Below, in pieces: positions 15,221 to 23,920 of a stretch of 64,000 nucleotides of DNA. This DNA comes from Streptomyces zhihengii (GTDB taxonomy: Bacteria > Actinomycetota > Actinomycetes > Streptomycetales > Streptomycetaceae). The notes beneath the pieces are model-generated. The model did no database searches. It saw only the letters and a program-made list of their open reading frames with translations, and was not told the DNA's origin. The translations under genes and the position numbers were made by a program. Within the stretch, counting starts at the first letter, position 1, and the number at the start of each line of letters is the position of its first letter. The DNA is taken from contig NZ_JAFEJA010000002.1 of assembly GCF_016919245.1 (NCBI RefSeq), forward strand, positions 124,001 through 188,000, in the 5' to 3' direction.

Positions 15221-17719
15221 TCAGCGCATCCGGCCCAGGCCCTCCCGCAGCCGCCGCGCGTCGCGCAGCCGCTGCTCGTACGTCGCGCCCGTCGCCAGCA
15301 GCAGCACACCGGCCGCGGCCGGCGGGATCCACCGGGGGAGCGCGCCGACGACCTGCGCCACGTACGGGGCCAGCTCATGGAGCGCCACCAGGGCCAGCAC
15401 CGTCCCGCCGAGCACCAGCGGGGCCTGGAGCCGCCCCTTCGCGCCCGCCAGCGTCACCGCGAGCGCCGCCAGGCCCAGCAGCAGCGGCCGCAGCCAGTGG
15501 GTGTCGCCGAAGGTCCACAGCAGGCTCGGCACCAGGGTGACCGCCAGCCCCGGCCCGTACGCCGTCCAGGACGAGGTCCCGGGGTCGCGGCGGCGGCGCA
15601 GCGCGCCGACGGCCAGCGCGGGCACCGACACCGGCAGCGTGTACGCCTCCGGCGAGGTCACGTCCCACGCCAGGAGCCGCGTCCAGGCCGCGAGCACCAG
15701 GAGCACCGCCGCCAGGTGCCCGGCGGCCGGCCGGCGCTCGGCCCGCAGCGCGGTGGCCGCCGCGATCACCCCGCACAGCCCGAGCACCAGCGAGAGCGGC
15801 CCGGGGCGGCCGGCGGCGAGCACCAGGGCGATCAGGGCCGCCAGGCCCGACACCGCCTCCACCGGCAGGGCCACCGGATGACGCCCCAGCCGGGCGCCGA
15901 CGGCCGCGGCGGCCGCCGGGACGGCGAGGAGGAACAGCGCCGCCTGGTGCGCCGGCAGCCCGGAGGCCGCCGCCGCGGCGCCGACCAGGCCCGTGGCCGC
16001 CAGCGTCGCGGCGCAGGCGGCCACCGCCGGGCGCACCGTCCCGCCGGCCCGCAGCGCGACCGCGGCCAGTGCCGCCGTCAGCACCCCGAGCACGGTGAAC
16101 GTCGCCGGGCGGGTCGCCAGCGACAGCAGCGCCACGCTCACCGACGCCGTCAGGCCGTACACCAGGGCCACCACCGGCACCGCCGAGGCCGGGGCCGGCC
16201 GGTGCGCCGCCCACGCCAGCAGCCCGAGCGCCGTGACGAGCTGCCAGGCCACGGTGAGCGTCCAGGGGACGTCGGCCACGGCCGGCACCACCAGCAGGGC
16301 CGCCCAGGCGAGCCCCGCCGCGACACAGACCGCCGCCCGCCGCAGCCGGCCGGCCGCCTCGGCCCCGGCCACCGGCAGGGGCAGCGCCCCGGGACGGAAC
16401 GCCGCCACCGCCGCGGTCGCCGCCAGCACCGCCAGGACCACCGGCGTGGCCCACAGCGAGGACAGCGGCCACTCGACCGGCAGCGCCTCGCGCGCTCCGG
16501 AGGGAGCGCCCTCCCACACACCGGCCGGCCAGGAGGCCGGACCCACCAGGGAGAGCAGCACCAGCGGGACCGCCGAGAGGGCCGAGACCGCCTGGACGGT
16601 GCCGGCCGCCACGGCCAGCCCCCGGCGCACGCCCGCCGGCAGCTCCGTCCGCAGCACCAGGAGCAGGGCCGTGCCGCACAGCAGGTAGCCGAGCACGCCC
16701 CACCCCGGCGGCACCGCGGCGCGGACCGCGCCGCCCACCGCCGCCACCCCGGACACGCCCGCCACCAGGGCGGCCGCCACGGCGACCGCGGGGGCGCGCC
16801 ACGCCCACCACAGGGCCAGGGCGGCTCCCGCGAGCAGCAGCACACCCGGCAGGACGGCCTCGGCCGGCGAACCGGCGGCCACCGAACGCTGGAGACCGGT
16901 CAGCAGCGCGCCGCCCCCGGTGACCGCCGCCGCGACCCCGGCGATCCCGCGCAGCACGGCCGGCCGCGCCCGCAGCGCCGCCACCACGTCCAGGGCGGCC
17001 GTCGCCAGCAGCGCCCACGCCACGTCGGGCGTGCCCGGCACGTCGGACAGCGCCCAGAGCGGCAGGGCGAGCTGGGCGGTGAGCACGGCCGCCGGCAGCG
17101 GGGTGGACAGCCGGGGCAGCAGCAGGCCGTGCGCCGACCAGAGGGCGGAGAGCAGCGTCGCGGCCACCGCCGTGTACAGGACGCCGTCGGCGCCGGGGAA
17201 CGCCACCCGGTGCAGGGCGTACGCGTCGAGCACGGTCAGCACCAGCGCCACCACGCCCACCGCCTCCGCCGTCGCGCGCAGACCGCGGCGGAGCAGGGCG
17301 GCCGGTGCGGCGAGGGCGGCGACCGTGACGGCGCCGAGCACCGCCGAGCGGCCGCCGATCCCCATCTGCCCCCAGCTCACCAGGGTGAACGCGACGGCGG
17401 CCACCGCCAGCAGCAGCCCGCCGAGCACCAGCAGCAGGTTCTGCACACCGGGCCCCGAGGTCTCGGCGCCGCGCTCCGGCGGGGCGGGCCAGGCACCGGC
17501 CGGCGGGGCGCCGGCCGGCTTCGGCGGAGCGGGCGGGGATCCGGCGGTCCAGGCACCGGCGGGCGGGGCCGGCGGGCTCGCGGGCACGGCGCCCGCGCCC
17601 CGCAGGGCGGCCAGCAGCCAGGACCGCCGGGCCAGCAACTGGGCCCGGCGGGCGTCCAGTCGGCGCAGCTCACTGTCGAGGATCGCCAGTTCCTCGGCGG
17701 GCGGTGGGACGTAGGTCAT
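15221..17719 (-). CDS. Very large polytopic membrane protein (SCO7613-like type)
   Basis: The 832-residue product starts with a charged helix (residues 5-35: PAEELAILDSELRRLDARRA, then QLLARRSWLLAAL), followed by a Pro/Ala/Gly linker (about 45-85). From there almost the whole chain is hydrophobic, with roughly 20 or more predicted membrane helices made of Ala/Leu/Val. No catalytic motif is visible. It resembles the family of huge actinobacterial membrane proteins named after SCO7613, but this assignment is from general pattern only. A coiled N-terminus suggests a cytoplasmic interaction part. ATG 17719 was chosen; an upstream ATG at 17755 would add 12 residues. It is flanked by two identical tRNA-Val genes. 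Confidence 0.8.
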   Translation of the reverse strand: MTYVPPPAEELAILDSELRRLDARRAQLLARRSWLLAALRGAGAVPASPPAPPAGAWTAGSPPAPPKPAGAPPAGAWPAPPERGAETSGPGVQNLLLVLGGLLLAVAAVAFTLVSWGQMGIGGRSAVLGAVTVAALAAPAALLRRGLRATAEAVGVVALVLTVLDAYALHRVAFPGADGVLYTAVAATLLSALWSAHGLLLPRLSTPLPAAVLTAQLALPLWALSDVPGTPDVAWALLATAALDVVAALRARPAVLRGIAGVAAAVTGGGALLTGLQRSVAAGSPAEAVLPGVLLLAGAALALWWAWRAPAVAVAAALVAGVSGVAAVGGAVRAAVPPGWGVLGYLLCGTALLLVLRTELPAGVRRGLAVAAGTVQAVSALSAVPLVLLSLVGPASWPAGVWEGAPSGAREALPVEWPLSSLWATPVVLAVLAATAAVAAFRPGALPLPVAGAEAAGRLRRAAVCVAAGLAWAALLVVPAVADVPWTLTVAWQLVTALGLLAWAAHRPAPASAVPVVALVYGLTASVSVALLSLATRPATFTVLGVLTAALAAVALRAGGTVRPAVAACAATLAATGLVGAAAAASGLPAHQAALFLLAVPAAAAAVGARLGRHPVALPVEAVSGLAALIALVLAAGRPGPLSLVLGLCGVIAAATALRAERRPAAGHLAAVLLVLAAWTRLLAWDVTSPEAYTLPVSVPALAVGALRRRRDPGTSSWTAYGPGLAVTLVPSLLWTFGDTHWLRPLLLGLAALAVTLAGAKGRLQAPLVLGGTVLALVALHELAPYVAQVVGALPRWIPPAAAGVLLLATGATYEQRLRDARRLREGLGRMR

Positions 17720-17822
17720 GGCCGCAGTGTGGCGGCGGCCACACCCCGCGGACATGGGCGCGGGTACTCACCTCCGCGCTGAGTACACCCCCGCCGCACC
17801 GCCCCGGGCGCAGACTGGGGGC

Positions 17823-18269
17823 ATGGACTGGTGCCGCTACCGCTTCCGCAGCGTCTGGGAACTGCCCGCCGCGCCCGACGCGGTCTTCCGGGTGCTGGAG
17901 CGCGCCGAGGACTACCCGCGCTGGTGGCCCCAGGTCCGCGAAGTCACCCCGGCGTCGGCGGAGTCGGGCACCGCGCGGTTCCGCTCGTTCCTCCCGTACG
18001 ACCTGCGGGTCACCGTCCGCGCGCGGCGGCGCGACCCGGTCGCCCGGGTGCTGGAGATCTCCATGGAGGGGGATCTCGTGGGGTGGTCGCGCTGGAGCCT
18101 CACCGCCGCGGGCGACGGCACCCGGGCGCTCTACGAGCAGGAGGTGGAGGTGCGCAGACCCTTGATGCGCCGCCTCGCGCTGCCGTGCCGCCCGCTGTTC
18201 CGCGCCAACCACGCGGTGATGATGCGCGCCGGCCGCAAGGGGCTCGCCGCCCGCCTCGAAGCGGTTTGA
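17823..18269 (+). CDS. SRPBCC-fold protein (polyketide cyclase/dehydrase-like)
   Basis: The 148-residue protein fits the START/Bet v1-like SRPBCC fold: VWELPAAPDAVFRVLERAEDYPRWWPQVREV at the start, strands through the middle, and a long amphipathic C-terminal helix (RANHAVMMRAGRKGLAARL). Such proteins bind lipids or polyketides in a deep cavity; catalysis cannot be inferred. ATG 17823 fits the family N-terminus. It is divergent from the large membrane protein gene (about 100 bp apart), and its stop codon overlaps the promoter of the next tRNA. Confidence 0.85.
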   Translation: MDWCRYRFRSVWELPAAPDAVFRVLERAEDYPRWWPQVREVTPASAESGTARFRSFLPYDLRVTVRARRRDPVARVLEISMEGDLVGWSRWSLTAAGDGTRALYEQEVEVRRPLMRRLALPCRPLFRANHAVMMRAGRKGLAARLEAV

Positions 18270-18295
18270 ACGAACGGCGCGACGACCTGTATGGT
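18266..18295 (+). promoter_or_regulatory. Vegetative-type promoter of tRNA-Val (CAC) second copy
   Basis: TTGAAC (18266-18271), an 18-base spacer and TATGGT (18290-18295) place the start point about 7 bases before the tRNA at 18309. The -35 box overlaps the stop codon of the SRPBCC gene. Confidence 0.65.
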
Positions 18296-18308
18296 TCAGT
18301 CCGTTCCC

Positions 18309-18380
18309 GGGCGATTAGCTCAGTGGGAGAGCGCTTCGTTCACACCGAAGAGGTCACTGGTTCGAACCCAGTATCGCCCA
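18309..18380 (+). tRNA. tRNA-Val (CAC), second copy
   Basis: Sequence identical to the tRNA at 15100-15171, in the same orientation 3.2 kb away. Anticodon CAC. Confidence 0.97.
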
Positions 18381-18387
18381 CCGGGAG

Positions 18388-18416
18388 AGGCCGGTCCGTC
18401 GACGACGGACCGGCCT
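18388..18416. terminator. Hairpin after tRNA-Val second copy
   Basis: 13-bp stem aggccggtccgtc / gacggaccggcct with a three-base loop, 7 bases after the tRNA. The convergent exonuclease gene ends 36 bases further on, so it can stop both. Confidence 0.85.
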
Positions 18417-18451
18417 TCCGCATTCCGGCGCGGTGTCGCGCCCGCCGTGCC

Positions 18452-19177
18452 TCACGCCGCCGCCGGCAGCTCCGGACGCAGCGGCCAGGACGGGTCCACG
18501 ATCTCCGGCGTACCGCTGCGCGCGAACCACGCCTGGAGCCCGCGCGCCTGCGCCGCGTGCCACACCGCCTGGAGGGTGTGCAGCTCCGCCGCCGACAGCC
18601 GCTCCATCCGGGACGCGAACCGCCGGCCCACCGCCCGCACGACCTCCAGCGCCGCCACCGCGTCGACGGCGGCGTCGTGCGCCCCGTCGAGCACCACCTC
18701 GTACTGCTCGCACAGGTCCGTCAGGGTGCGCCTTCCCTTGCGGTAGCGGTCCAGATGCTTGTCCAGCACCCGCGGGTCCAGCACGCACAGCGGCGTGGCG
18801 CCCAGGTACCGGCCGAGCGACGACGCCCGGTGGCGGCGCAACTCCCGGTCCAGGATCGTCAGATCGAACGGCGCGTTCATCACGACCAGCGGCCGTGACG
18901 CCGCGCAGTGCTCGGCCAGCGAACGGGCTATCTCCTCCATCACCGGCGACGGCCAGCGGCCGTTGCGCTGGAGGTGATCGTCCGTCAGCCCGTGCACCTC
19001 GGTGGCGGCGGGCGGCACCGGGATCCCCGGATTCACCAGCCACCGGGTGATGCGCGGCCGTCCGCCGGGCGTGTCCTGGACGACGACGGCGGCGGACACG
19101 ATCCGGTCCTCCTCGACGTCCACTCCGGTTGTCTCCGTGTCAAATGCGGCCAGCGGGCCGTCGAACCATTGCGTCAT
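18452..19177 (-). CDS. DEDDh 3'-5' exonuclease (DNA polymerase III epsilon-like)
   Basis: The 241-residue exonuclease domain protein has ExoI motif FDTETTG (D13, E15), ExoII NAPFDLTIL (D105) and ExoIII AHDAAVDAVAAL (H167, D172), so all four metal-binding acids and the catalytic histidine are present. It should remove nucleotides from 3' ends of DNA, perhaps in proofreading or repair. The start ATG 19177 has a GAGGAG ribosome site 8 bases upstream. It is not in a DNA-repair operon; the upstream neighbour is a divergent DUF4365 gene. Confidence 0.93.
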   Translation of the reverse strand: MTQWFDGPLAAFDTETTGVDVEEDRIVSAAVVVQDTPGGRPRITRWLVNPGIPVPPAATEVHGLTDDHLQRNGRWPSPVMEEIARSLAEHCAASRPLVVMNAPFDLTILDRELRRHRASSLGRYLGATPLCVLDPRVLDKHLDRYRKGRRTLTDLCEQYEVVLDGAHDAAVDAVAALEVVRAVGRRFASRMERLSAAELHTLQAVWHAAQARGLQAWFARSGTPEIVDPSWPLRPELPAAA

Positions 19178-19299
19178 CCCCGAACTCCTCGCGCGTGCCT
19201 GGCAGATGGCGACAACCCCTGCCCGAACCGGTGATACCCGGACCGTTTGCGCCGTACGCCGCGCGGTGACAACACAGGTGACGGGGAAGGACATTCGAC

Positions 19300-19866
19300 A
19301 TGGCGCTCGCCCAGCCCGAACCGGGCGGGCTGCTGCCCCAGCGGAGCGTTCCGCTGCGGGGCGCACTCGCCACCACCGCCTGCATGGAGACCCTCCAGGT
19401 GGGCTATCTGCACGCGGTCGCCGCCGCGGCCGGCTGCTCGCTCTCCCAGCCGTTCCCGGACAACGGCATCGACTGGCACGTCAGCCACGGATCGCCCGCC
19501 CACACGGTCGACGACGAGGTGACCATCAAGGTGCAGCTCAAGTGCACCTACCAACTGCCGCCGCACCCGCGGGGACCGGCGTTCTCCTTCACCCTGGACA
19601 ACGACCACCTGGTGAAGCTGGCCCGCACACCGGTCTCCGTCCACAAGATCCTGGTCGTCATGATCGTCCCGCGGAGCCGGGACGAATGGCTCCGCGCCGG
19701 GCACGACCGGCTCGACCTGCGGCACTGCTGCTACTGGACCAATCTGGCAGGCCACCCGGTGACGGGCAGACGCCGGACGACCGTACGCATCCCGACCGCG
19801 CGGATCTTCGACGACCGGGCGCTCTGCGAGATCATGACGCGCGTCGGGGCGGGAGGGAGACCCTGA
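19300..19866 (+). CDS. DUF4365-type protein, possible PD-(D/E)XK fold
   Basis: The 188-residue protein starts at ATG 19300 after GGGAAGGA. An N-terminal helix ([20 protein letters not shown], with E30) is followed by GIDWHVSHG (D58) and [12 protein letters not shown] (Q79, K81). The spacing E-D-QxK is that of the PD-(D/E)XK nuclease superfamily, to which I believe DUF4365 belongs. The C-terminal half has [19 protein letters not shown] and [12 protein letters not shown]4365 proteins occur alone and in defence contexts. The next gene overlaps it (TGATG), so the two are coupled. Confidence 0.75.
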   Translation: MALAQPEPGGLLPQRSVPLRGALATTACMETLQVGYLHAVAAAAGCSLSQPFPDNGIDWHVSHGSPAHTVDDEVTIKVQLKCTYQLPPHPRGPAFSFTLDNDHLVKLARTPVSVHKILVVMIVPRSRDEWLRAGHDRLDLRHCCYWTNLAGHPVTGRRRTTVRIPTARIFDDRALCEIMTRVGAGGRP

Positions 19867-21101
19867 TGCACCGGTCCTTCGACGAGTACGCCCAGCCGCC
19901 CGACCCCCACCCGCTGTCCTGGACCGGCCACGCCGGACCGGACCCCTCCCAGGTCGACCCCGCGGTGCTCGGCGCACTCCTCGCCCGGCACGGCTGGTCC
20001 CGCCGCGGCGGGAGCGCGGGGCACTACTCCCGCTGGACCCCGCCCGGCCCCGCCGCTTCCGGCGGCAGCCTGCTGGTCCCCGTGAGCCGCGCCTTCCCCG
20101 ACTGCGACGACCTCATCGGCGAGGCGCTCACCGCCCTCGCGCGCAGCGGGACACCCGCCGCGCGCGAGGTCCTCGTCTCCCTCACCGTGCCCAGCGACGA
20201 GATCCGCTGGTGGCGCGACATCCCCCACGAACCCGAGGGCACCGCCTCCTGGACGGCGCAGGAACAGCTCCGCTCCGCGGCGCGCCAGATGCTCCTCGCC
20301 GGCGCGCTCGCCGTCCGCGGCCGGGCCGGCTACTACGGCGCCCGGCACCGCAGGGCCGCCGCCGCAGGGCTCGCCGGAGTCCTGGTCGGCCCGGCGCCCG
20401 GCGGCCGGAGCCTGACCGCCTTCGTCCCCGTGCGGACCGGCCGCGCCCTCGCCGTACGGCTCTCCCACGCCCTCCAGGCGGCGCGCGAGGCGATCGACTA
20501 CCAGCGGGCGGCCGGTGGGACCGAGGCCTTCGACGCGGCGGTCCGCGCCGGGGTCAGCCGGGAGCTCACCGAGGCGGTCGTCGCCCTGGTCCGGGGCACC
20601 GAGGGCGCGCGGGTCGCCCTGGAGTGGTCACCGGCGGCGGGCGTGCCCCAGGGCTGCGGGGCCCGGATGGAGCCGGTGGAGTTCTCCGCGGGGGACCTCC
20701 CCGCGCTGCGCGCCGCCGGAGCGCGCTACCTGCGCGACGAGCCCTCGGTGCCCGTGCAGCTCACCGGCACCGTGGTGCGCCTGCGCCGCTCCGGTCCCAC
20801 CGGCCCCGGGACCGTGCGGCTGCGGGTGCTCGCGGGCGCGGACGTGCCGCATGTGCGCGTGGTCCTCGACGAGGAGGCGTACCGCACCGCGGGGCGGGCC
20901 CACCTCGACGGGCTGCCGGTGCGGGTGGCGGGACGGCTGGAGAGCCGGGGCGGCTTCCGGCGGCTGACCGGTGCGACGAGCCCCGTCCCGGTGCGGGTCG
21001 ACGACGCCGAACGCGACCGGCTGATCAAGTCGCTCCGGGAGGGCGGCGACCTGCCCGCCGGGGCGGACGCGACCGGGGACGACGGCGCCGGCCCCGCCTG
21101 A
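19866..21101 (+). CDS. Conserved hypothetical protein coupled to the DUF4365 gene
   Basis: The 411-residue product is not recognised. Its ATG (19866) overlaps the stop of the DUF4365 gene, which indicates a two-gene unit. The N-terminal half (about 30-75) has a wHTH-like or recognition-like stretch, [21 protein letters not shown]. The middle is alpha-helical with an Ala/Arg-rich segment, and the C-terminal third (about 290-390) is beta-rich and OB-like ([54 protein letters not shown]), reminiscent of a nucleic-acid binding OB fold. No membrane segment is seen. Confidence 0.72.
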   Translation: MHRSFDEYAQPPDPHPLSWTGHAGPDPSQVDPAVLGALLARHGWSRRGGSAGHYSRWTPPGPAASGGSLLVPVSRAFPDCDDLIGEALTALARSGTPAAREVLVSLTVPSDEIRWWRDIPHEPEGTASWTAQEQLRSAARQMLLAGALAVRGRAGYYGARHRRAAAAGLAGVLVGPAPGGRSLTAFVPVRTGRALAVRLSHALQAAREAIDYQRAAGGTEAFDAAVRAGVSRELTEAVVALVRGTEGARVALEWSPAAGVPQGCGARMEPVEFSAGDLPALRAAGARYLRDEPSVPVQLTGTVVRLRRSGPTGPGTVRLRVLAGADVPHVRVVLDEEAYRTAGRAHLDGLPVRVAGRLESRGGFRRLTGATSPVPVRVDDAERDRLIKSLREGGDLPAGADATGDDGAGPA

Positions 21102-21232
21102 GCGGGCCGCCCGGCGCCCCGCCGGGCCCGGGGCCCGCGACCGTTTCGCGGGCGGCCCCCCGGGCTCGGTACGATTCCTTACTGCGGTGTGCACCACGCA
21201 CCCGCGCATCCGCCTTCAGTCAGGAGAGACCG

Positions 21233-23209
21233 GTGTCAGACGTCCGTGTGATCATCCAACGCGATTCCGAGCGGGAAGAGCGCGTGGTGACGACGGGCAC
21301 GACGGCCGCCGAGCTCTTCCCCGGTGAGCGCACCGTCGTCGCCGCCCGCGTCGGGGGCGAGCTGAAGGACCTCGCCCACGAGGTCCGCGACGGCGATGAG
21401 GTCGAGCCCGTCGAGATCTCCTCCGAGGACGGCCTGAACATCCTGCGCCACTCCACCGCGCACGTCATGGCCCAGGCCGTGCAGGAGCTCTTCCCCGAGG
21501 CCAAGCTCGGCATCGGCCCGCCGGTCAAGGACGGCTTCTACTACGACTTCGACGTCGAGAAGCCGTTCACCCCCGAGGACCTCAAGGCCGTCGAGAAGAA
21601 GATGCAGGAGATCCAGAAGCGCGGCCAGCGCTTCTCGCGCCGTGTCGTCAGCGACGACGCCGCCCGCGAGGAGCTCGCCGACGAGCCGTACAAGCTGGAG
21701 CTCATCGGCCTCAAGGGCGCCGCCTCCCACGACGACGGCGCGGACGTCGAGGTCGGCGCCGGCGAGCTGACGATCTACGACAACCTCGACGCCAAGACCG
21801 GCGACCTGTGCTGGAAGGACCTCTGCCGCGGTCCCCACCTGCCCACCACCCGCGCCATCCCCGCGTTCAAGCTGATGCGCAACGCCGCCGCGTACTGGCG
21901 CGGCAGCGAGAAGAACCCGATGCTCCAGCGGATCTACGGCACCGCCTGGCCCTCGAAGGACGAGCTGAAGGCCCACCTGGACTTCCTCGCCGAGGCCGAG
22001 AAGCGCGACCACCGCAAGCTCGGCAACGAGCTGGACCTCTTCTCCGTCCCCGACGAGATCGGCTCCGGCCTCGCCGTCTTCCACCCCAAGGGCGGCATCA
22101 TCCGCCGGGTCATGGAGGACTACTCGCGCACCCGGCACGAGGAGGAGGGCTACGAGTTCGTCTACACGCCCCACGCGACCAAGGGCGCGCTCTTCGAGAA
22201 GTCGGGCCACCTCGACTGGTACGCCGAGGGCATGTACCCGCCCATGCAGCTCGACCAGGGCGTGGACTACTACCTCAAGCCCATGAACTGCCCGATGCAC
22301 AACCTGATCTTCGACGCGCGCGGCCGCTCCTACCGCGAACTGCCGCTGCGCCTCTTCGAGTTCGGGACGGTGTACCGGTACGAGAAGTCCGGCGTGGTGC
22401 ACGGCCTCACCCGCGCCCGCGGCTTCACCCAGGACGACGCGCACATCTACTGCACCCGCGAGCAGATGGCCGACGAGCTCGACCGCACGCTCACCTTCGT
22501 GCTCAACCTGCTGCGCGACTACGGTCTGAACGACTTCTACCTGGAGCTGTCCACCAAGGACCCGGAGAAGTTCGTCGGCTCGGACGAGGCGTGGGAGGAG
22601 GCCACCGCCGTCCTCCAGCAGGTCGCCGAGAAGCAGGGACTGGAACTCGTCGCGGACCCGGGCGGCGCCGCCTTCTACGGTCCGAAGATCTCCGTGCAGG
22701 CGCGGGACGCCATCGGCCGCACCTGGCAGATGTCCACCGTGCAGCTCGACTTCAACCTGCCGGAGCGCTTCGACCTGGAGTACACCGGCCCCGACGGGAG
22801 CAAGCAGCGCCCGGTCATGATCCACCGCGCGCTGTTCGGCTCGATCGAGCGGTTCTTCGCGGTGCTGCTGGAGCACTACGCGGGCGCGATGCCGCCGTGG
22901 CTGGCGCCCGTCCAGGCGGTCGGCATCCCGATCGGCGACGCGCACGTCGAGTACCTCCAGGCCTTCGCGGCGGACGCGAAGAAGAAGGGCCTGCGGGTCG
23001 AGGTCGACGCCTCCTCGGACCGGATGCAGAAGAAGATCCGCAACCAGCAGAAGCAGAAGGTGCCCTTCATGGTCATCGTCGGCGACGACGACATGAACGC
23101 GGGCACGGTCTCCTTCCGCTACCGCGACGGCTCCCAGGAGAACGGCATCCCGCGCGAGGAGGCCCTGGCCAAGCTCGCCGACGTGGTGGAGCGCCGCGTC
23201 CAGGTGTGA
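21233..23209 (+). CDS. thrS: Threonyl-tRNA synthetase
   Basis: The 658-residue class II synthetase charges tRNA-Thr. In order: an N-terminal TGS domain (1-60, [20 protein letters not shown]), the editing domain with [10 protein letters not shown] and [10 protein letters not shown] (zinc/water site), the catalytic core with motif 1, the MNCPMHN segment carrying the zinc cysteine, motif 2 ([26 protein letters not shown]), motif 3 ([23 protein letters not shown]) and the anticodon-binding domain at the end. The start is GTG 21233 with CAGGAGAG upstream; the frame upstream is unrelated. No T-box leader is seen. It is closed by the hairpin at 23241-23273. Confidence 0.97.
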   Translation: MSDVRVIIQRDSEREERVVTTGTTAAELFPGERTVVAARVGGELKDLAHEVRDGDEVEPVEISSEDGLNILRHSTAHVMAQAVQELFPEAKLGIGPPVKDGFYYDFDVEKPFTPEDLKAVEKKMQEIQKRGQRFSRRVVSDDAAREELADEPYKLELIGLKGAASHDDGADVEVGAGELTIYDNLDAKTGDLCWKDLCRGPHLPTTRAIPAFKLMRNAAAYWRGSEKNPMLQRIYGTAWPSKDELKAHLDFLAEAEKRDHRKLGNELDLFSVPDEIGSGLAVFHPKGGIIRRVMEDYSRTRHEEEGYEFVYTPHATKGALFEKSGHLDWYAEGMYPPMQLDQGVDYYLKPMNCPMHNLIFDARGRSYRELPLRLFEFGTVYRYEKSGVVHGLTRARGFTQDDAHIYCTREQMADELDRTLTFVLNLLRDYGLNDFYLELSTKDPEKFVGSDEAWEEATAVLQQVAEKQGLELVADPGGAAFYGPKISVQARDAIGRTWQMSTVQLDFNLPERFDLEYTGPDGSKQRPVMIHRALFGSIERFFAVLLEHYAGAMPPWLAPVQAVGIPIGDAHVEYLQAFAADAKKKGLRVEVDASSDRMQKKIRNQQKQKVPFMVIVGDDDMNAGTVSFRYRDGSQENGIPREEALAKLADVVERRVQV

Positions 23210-23240
23210 CGCGACCCCCTGCCCCGGGCGGGGGAGGACA

Positions 23241-23273
23241 CGAGGGGCGGCCCCTTTCCGGGGCCGCCCCTCG
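23241..23273 (+). terminator. Hairpin after thrS
   Basis: 14-bp stem cgaggggcggcccc / ggggccgcccctcg, loop tttcc, 31 bases past the stop and before the HIT gene, so the HIT gene likely has its own promoter. Confidence 0.85.
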
Positions 23274-23298
23274 CCGCGTCCCGCGGGACGCGGCGAAT

Positions 23299-23856
23299 AT
23301 GCTGGCACGCATGACGACTGAGCCGGAGCAGCAGATCGGAGTCGGGACGCCTGACGCGTTCCAGCGCCTGTGGACGCCCCACCGGATGGCGTACATCCAG
23401 GGTGAGAACAAGCCGACCGGCCCGGAGGCCGGCGACGGCTGTCCGTTCTGCTCGATCCCGTCGAAGTCGGACGAGGACGGCCTGATCGTCGCCCGCGGCG
23501 AGAGCGTCTACGCGGTGCTCAACCTGTACCCGTACAACGGCGGCCACCTCATGGTCGTCCCCTACCGGCACGTCGCCGACTACACCGAGCTGGACGACGC
23601 CGAGACGGCCGAGCTGGCCCGGCTGACCAAGCAGGCCATGGTGGCGCTGCGGGTGGCGTCCGGGGCGCACGGCTTCAACATCGGGCTGAACCAGGGCAGT
23701 GCGGCGGGCGCGGGCATCGCCGCGCACCTGCATCAGCACATCGTGCCCAGATGGGGCGGGGACACCAACTTCATGCCGGTGATCGGCGCCACCAAGGTGC
23801 TGCCCCAGCTCCTCGGCGACACCCGCCGGATGCTGTCCGACGCCTGGCCCCGCTGA
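23299..23856 (+). CDS. HIT-family nucleotide hydrolase/transferase
   Basis: The 185-residue protein carries the histidine triad HLHQHIVPRW near the C-terminus and the family segments CPFCSIP, YAVLNLYPYNGGHLMVVPYRH and HGFNIGLNQG. It belongs to the branch related to mycobacterial Ap4A phosphorylase. It should cleave or phosphorolyse adenine dinucleotides such as Ap4A, which are made as side products by aminoacyl-tRNA synthetases, so the location behind thrS is suggestive. Two ATGs are possible, 23299 and 23311; neither has a clear ribosome site. Confidence 0.9.
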   Translation: MLARMTTEPEQQIGVGTPDAFQRLWTPHRMAYIQGENKPTGPEAGDGCPFCSIPSKSDEDGLIVARGESVYAVLNLYPYNGGHLMVVPYRHVADYTELDDAETAELARLTKQAMVALRVASGAHGFNIGLNQGSAAGAGIAAHLHQHIVPRWGGDTNFMPVIGATKVLPQLLGDTRRMLSDAWPR

Positions 23857-23870
23857 GACCTCCCGCCGCA

Positions 23871-23912
23871 CGCCGCGGGGGCCGGGAGGACATCCTCCCG
23901 GCCCCCGCGGCG
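23871..23912. terminator. Bidirectional hairpin between HIT gene and membrane protein gene
   Basis: 20-bp stem (cgccgcgggggccgggagga / tcctcccggcccccgcggcg), 14 bases after the HIT stop and 9 bases past the stop of the convergent gene. Confidence 0.9.
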
Positions 23913-23920
23913 TACGGGCA

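Noticed and set aside
15100..18380. Integrated mobile element between the two tRNA-Val genes
   Set aside because: No integrase, excisionase or replication genes; the gene content looks chromosomal. Kept only as a low-interest observation about recombination.
21102..21232. T-box riboswitch upstream of thrS
   Set aside because: The leader is short, and there is no T-box sequence or specifier stem; actinobacterial T-boxes are mostly translational and linked to ileS.
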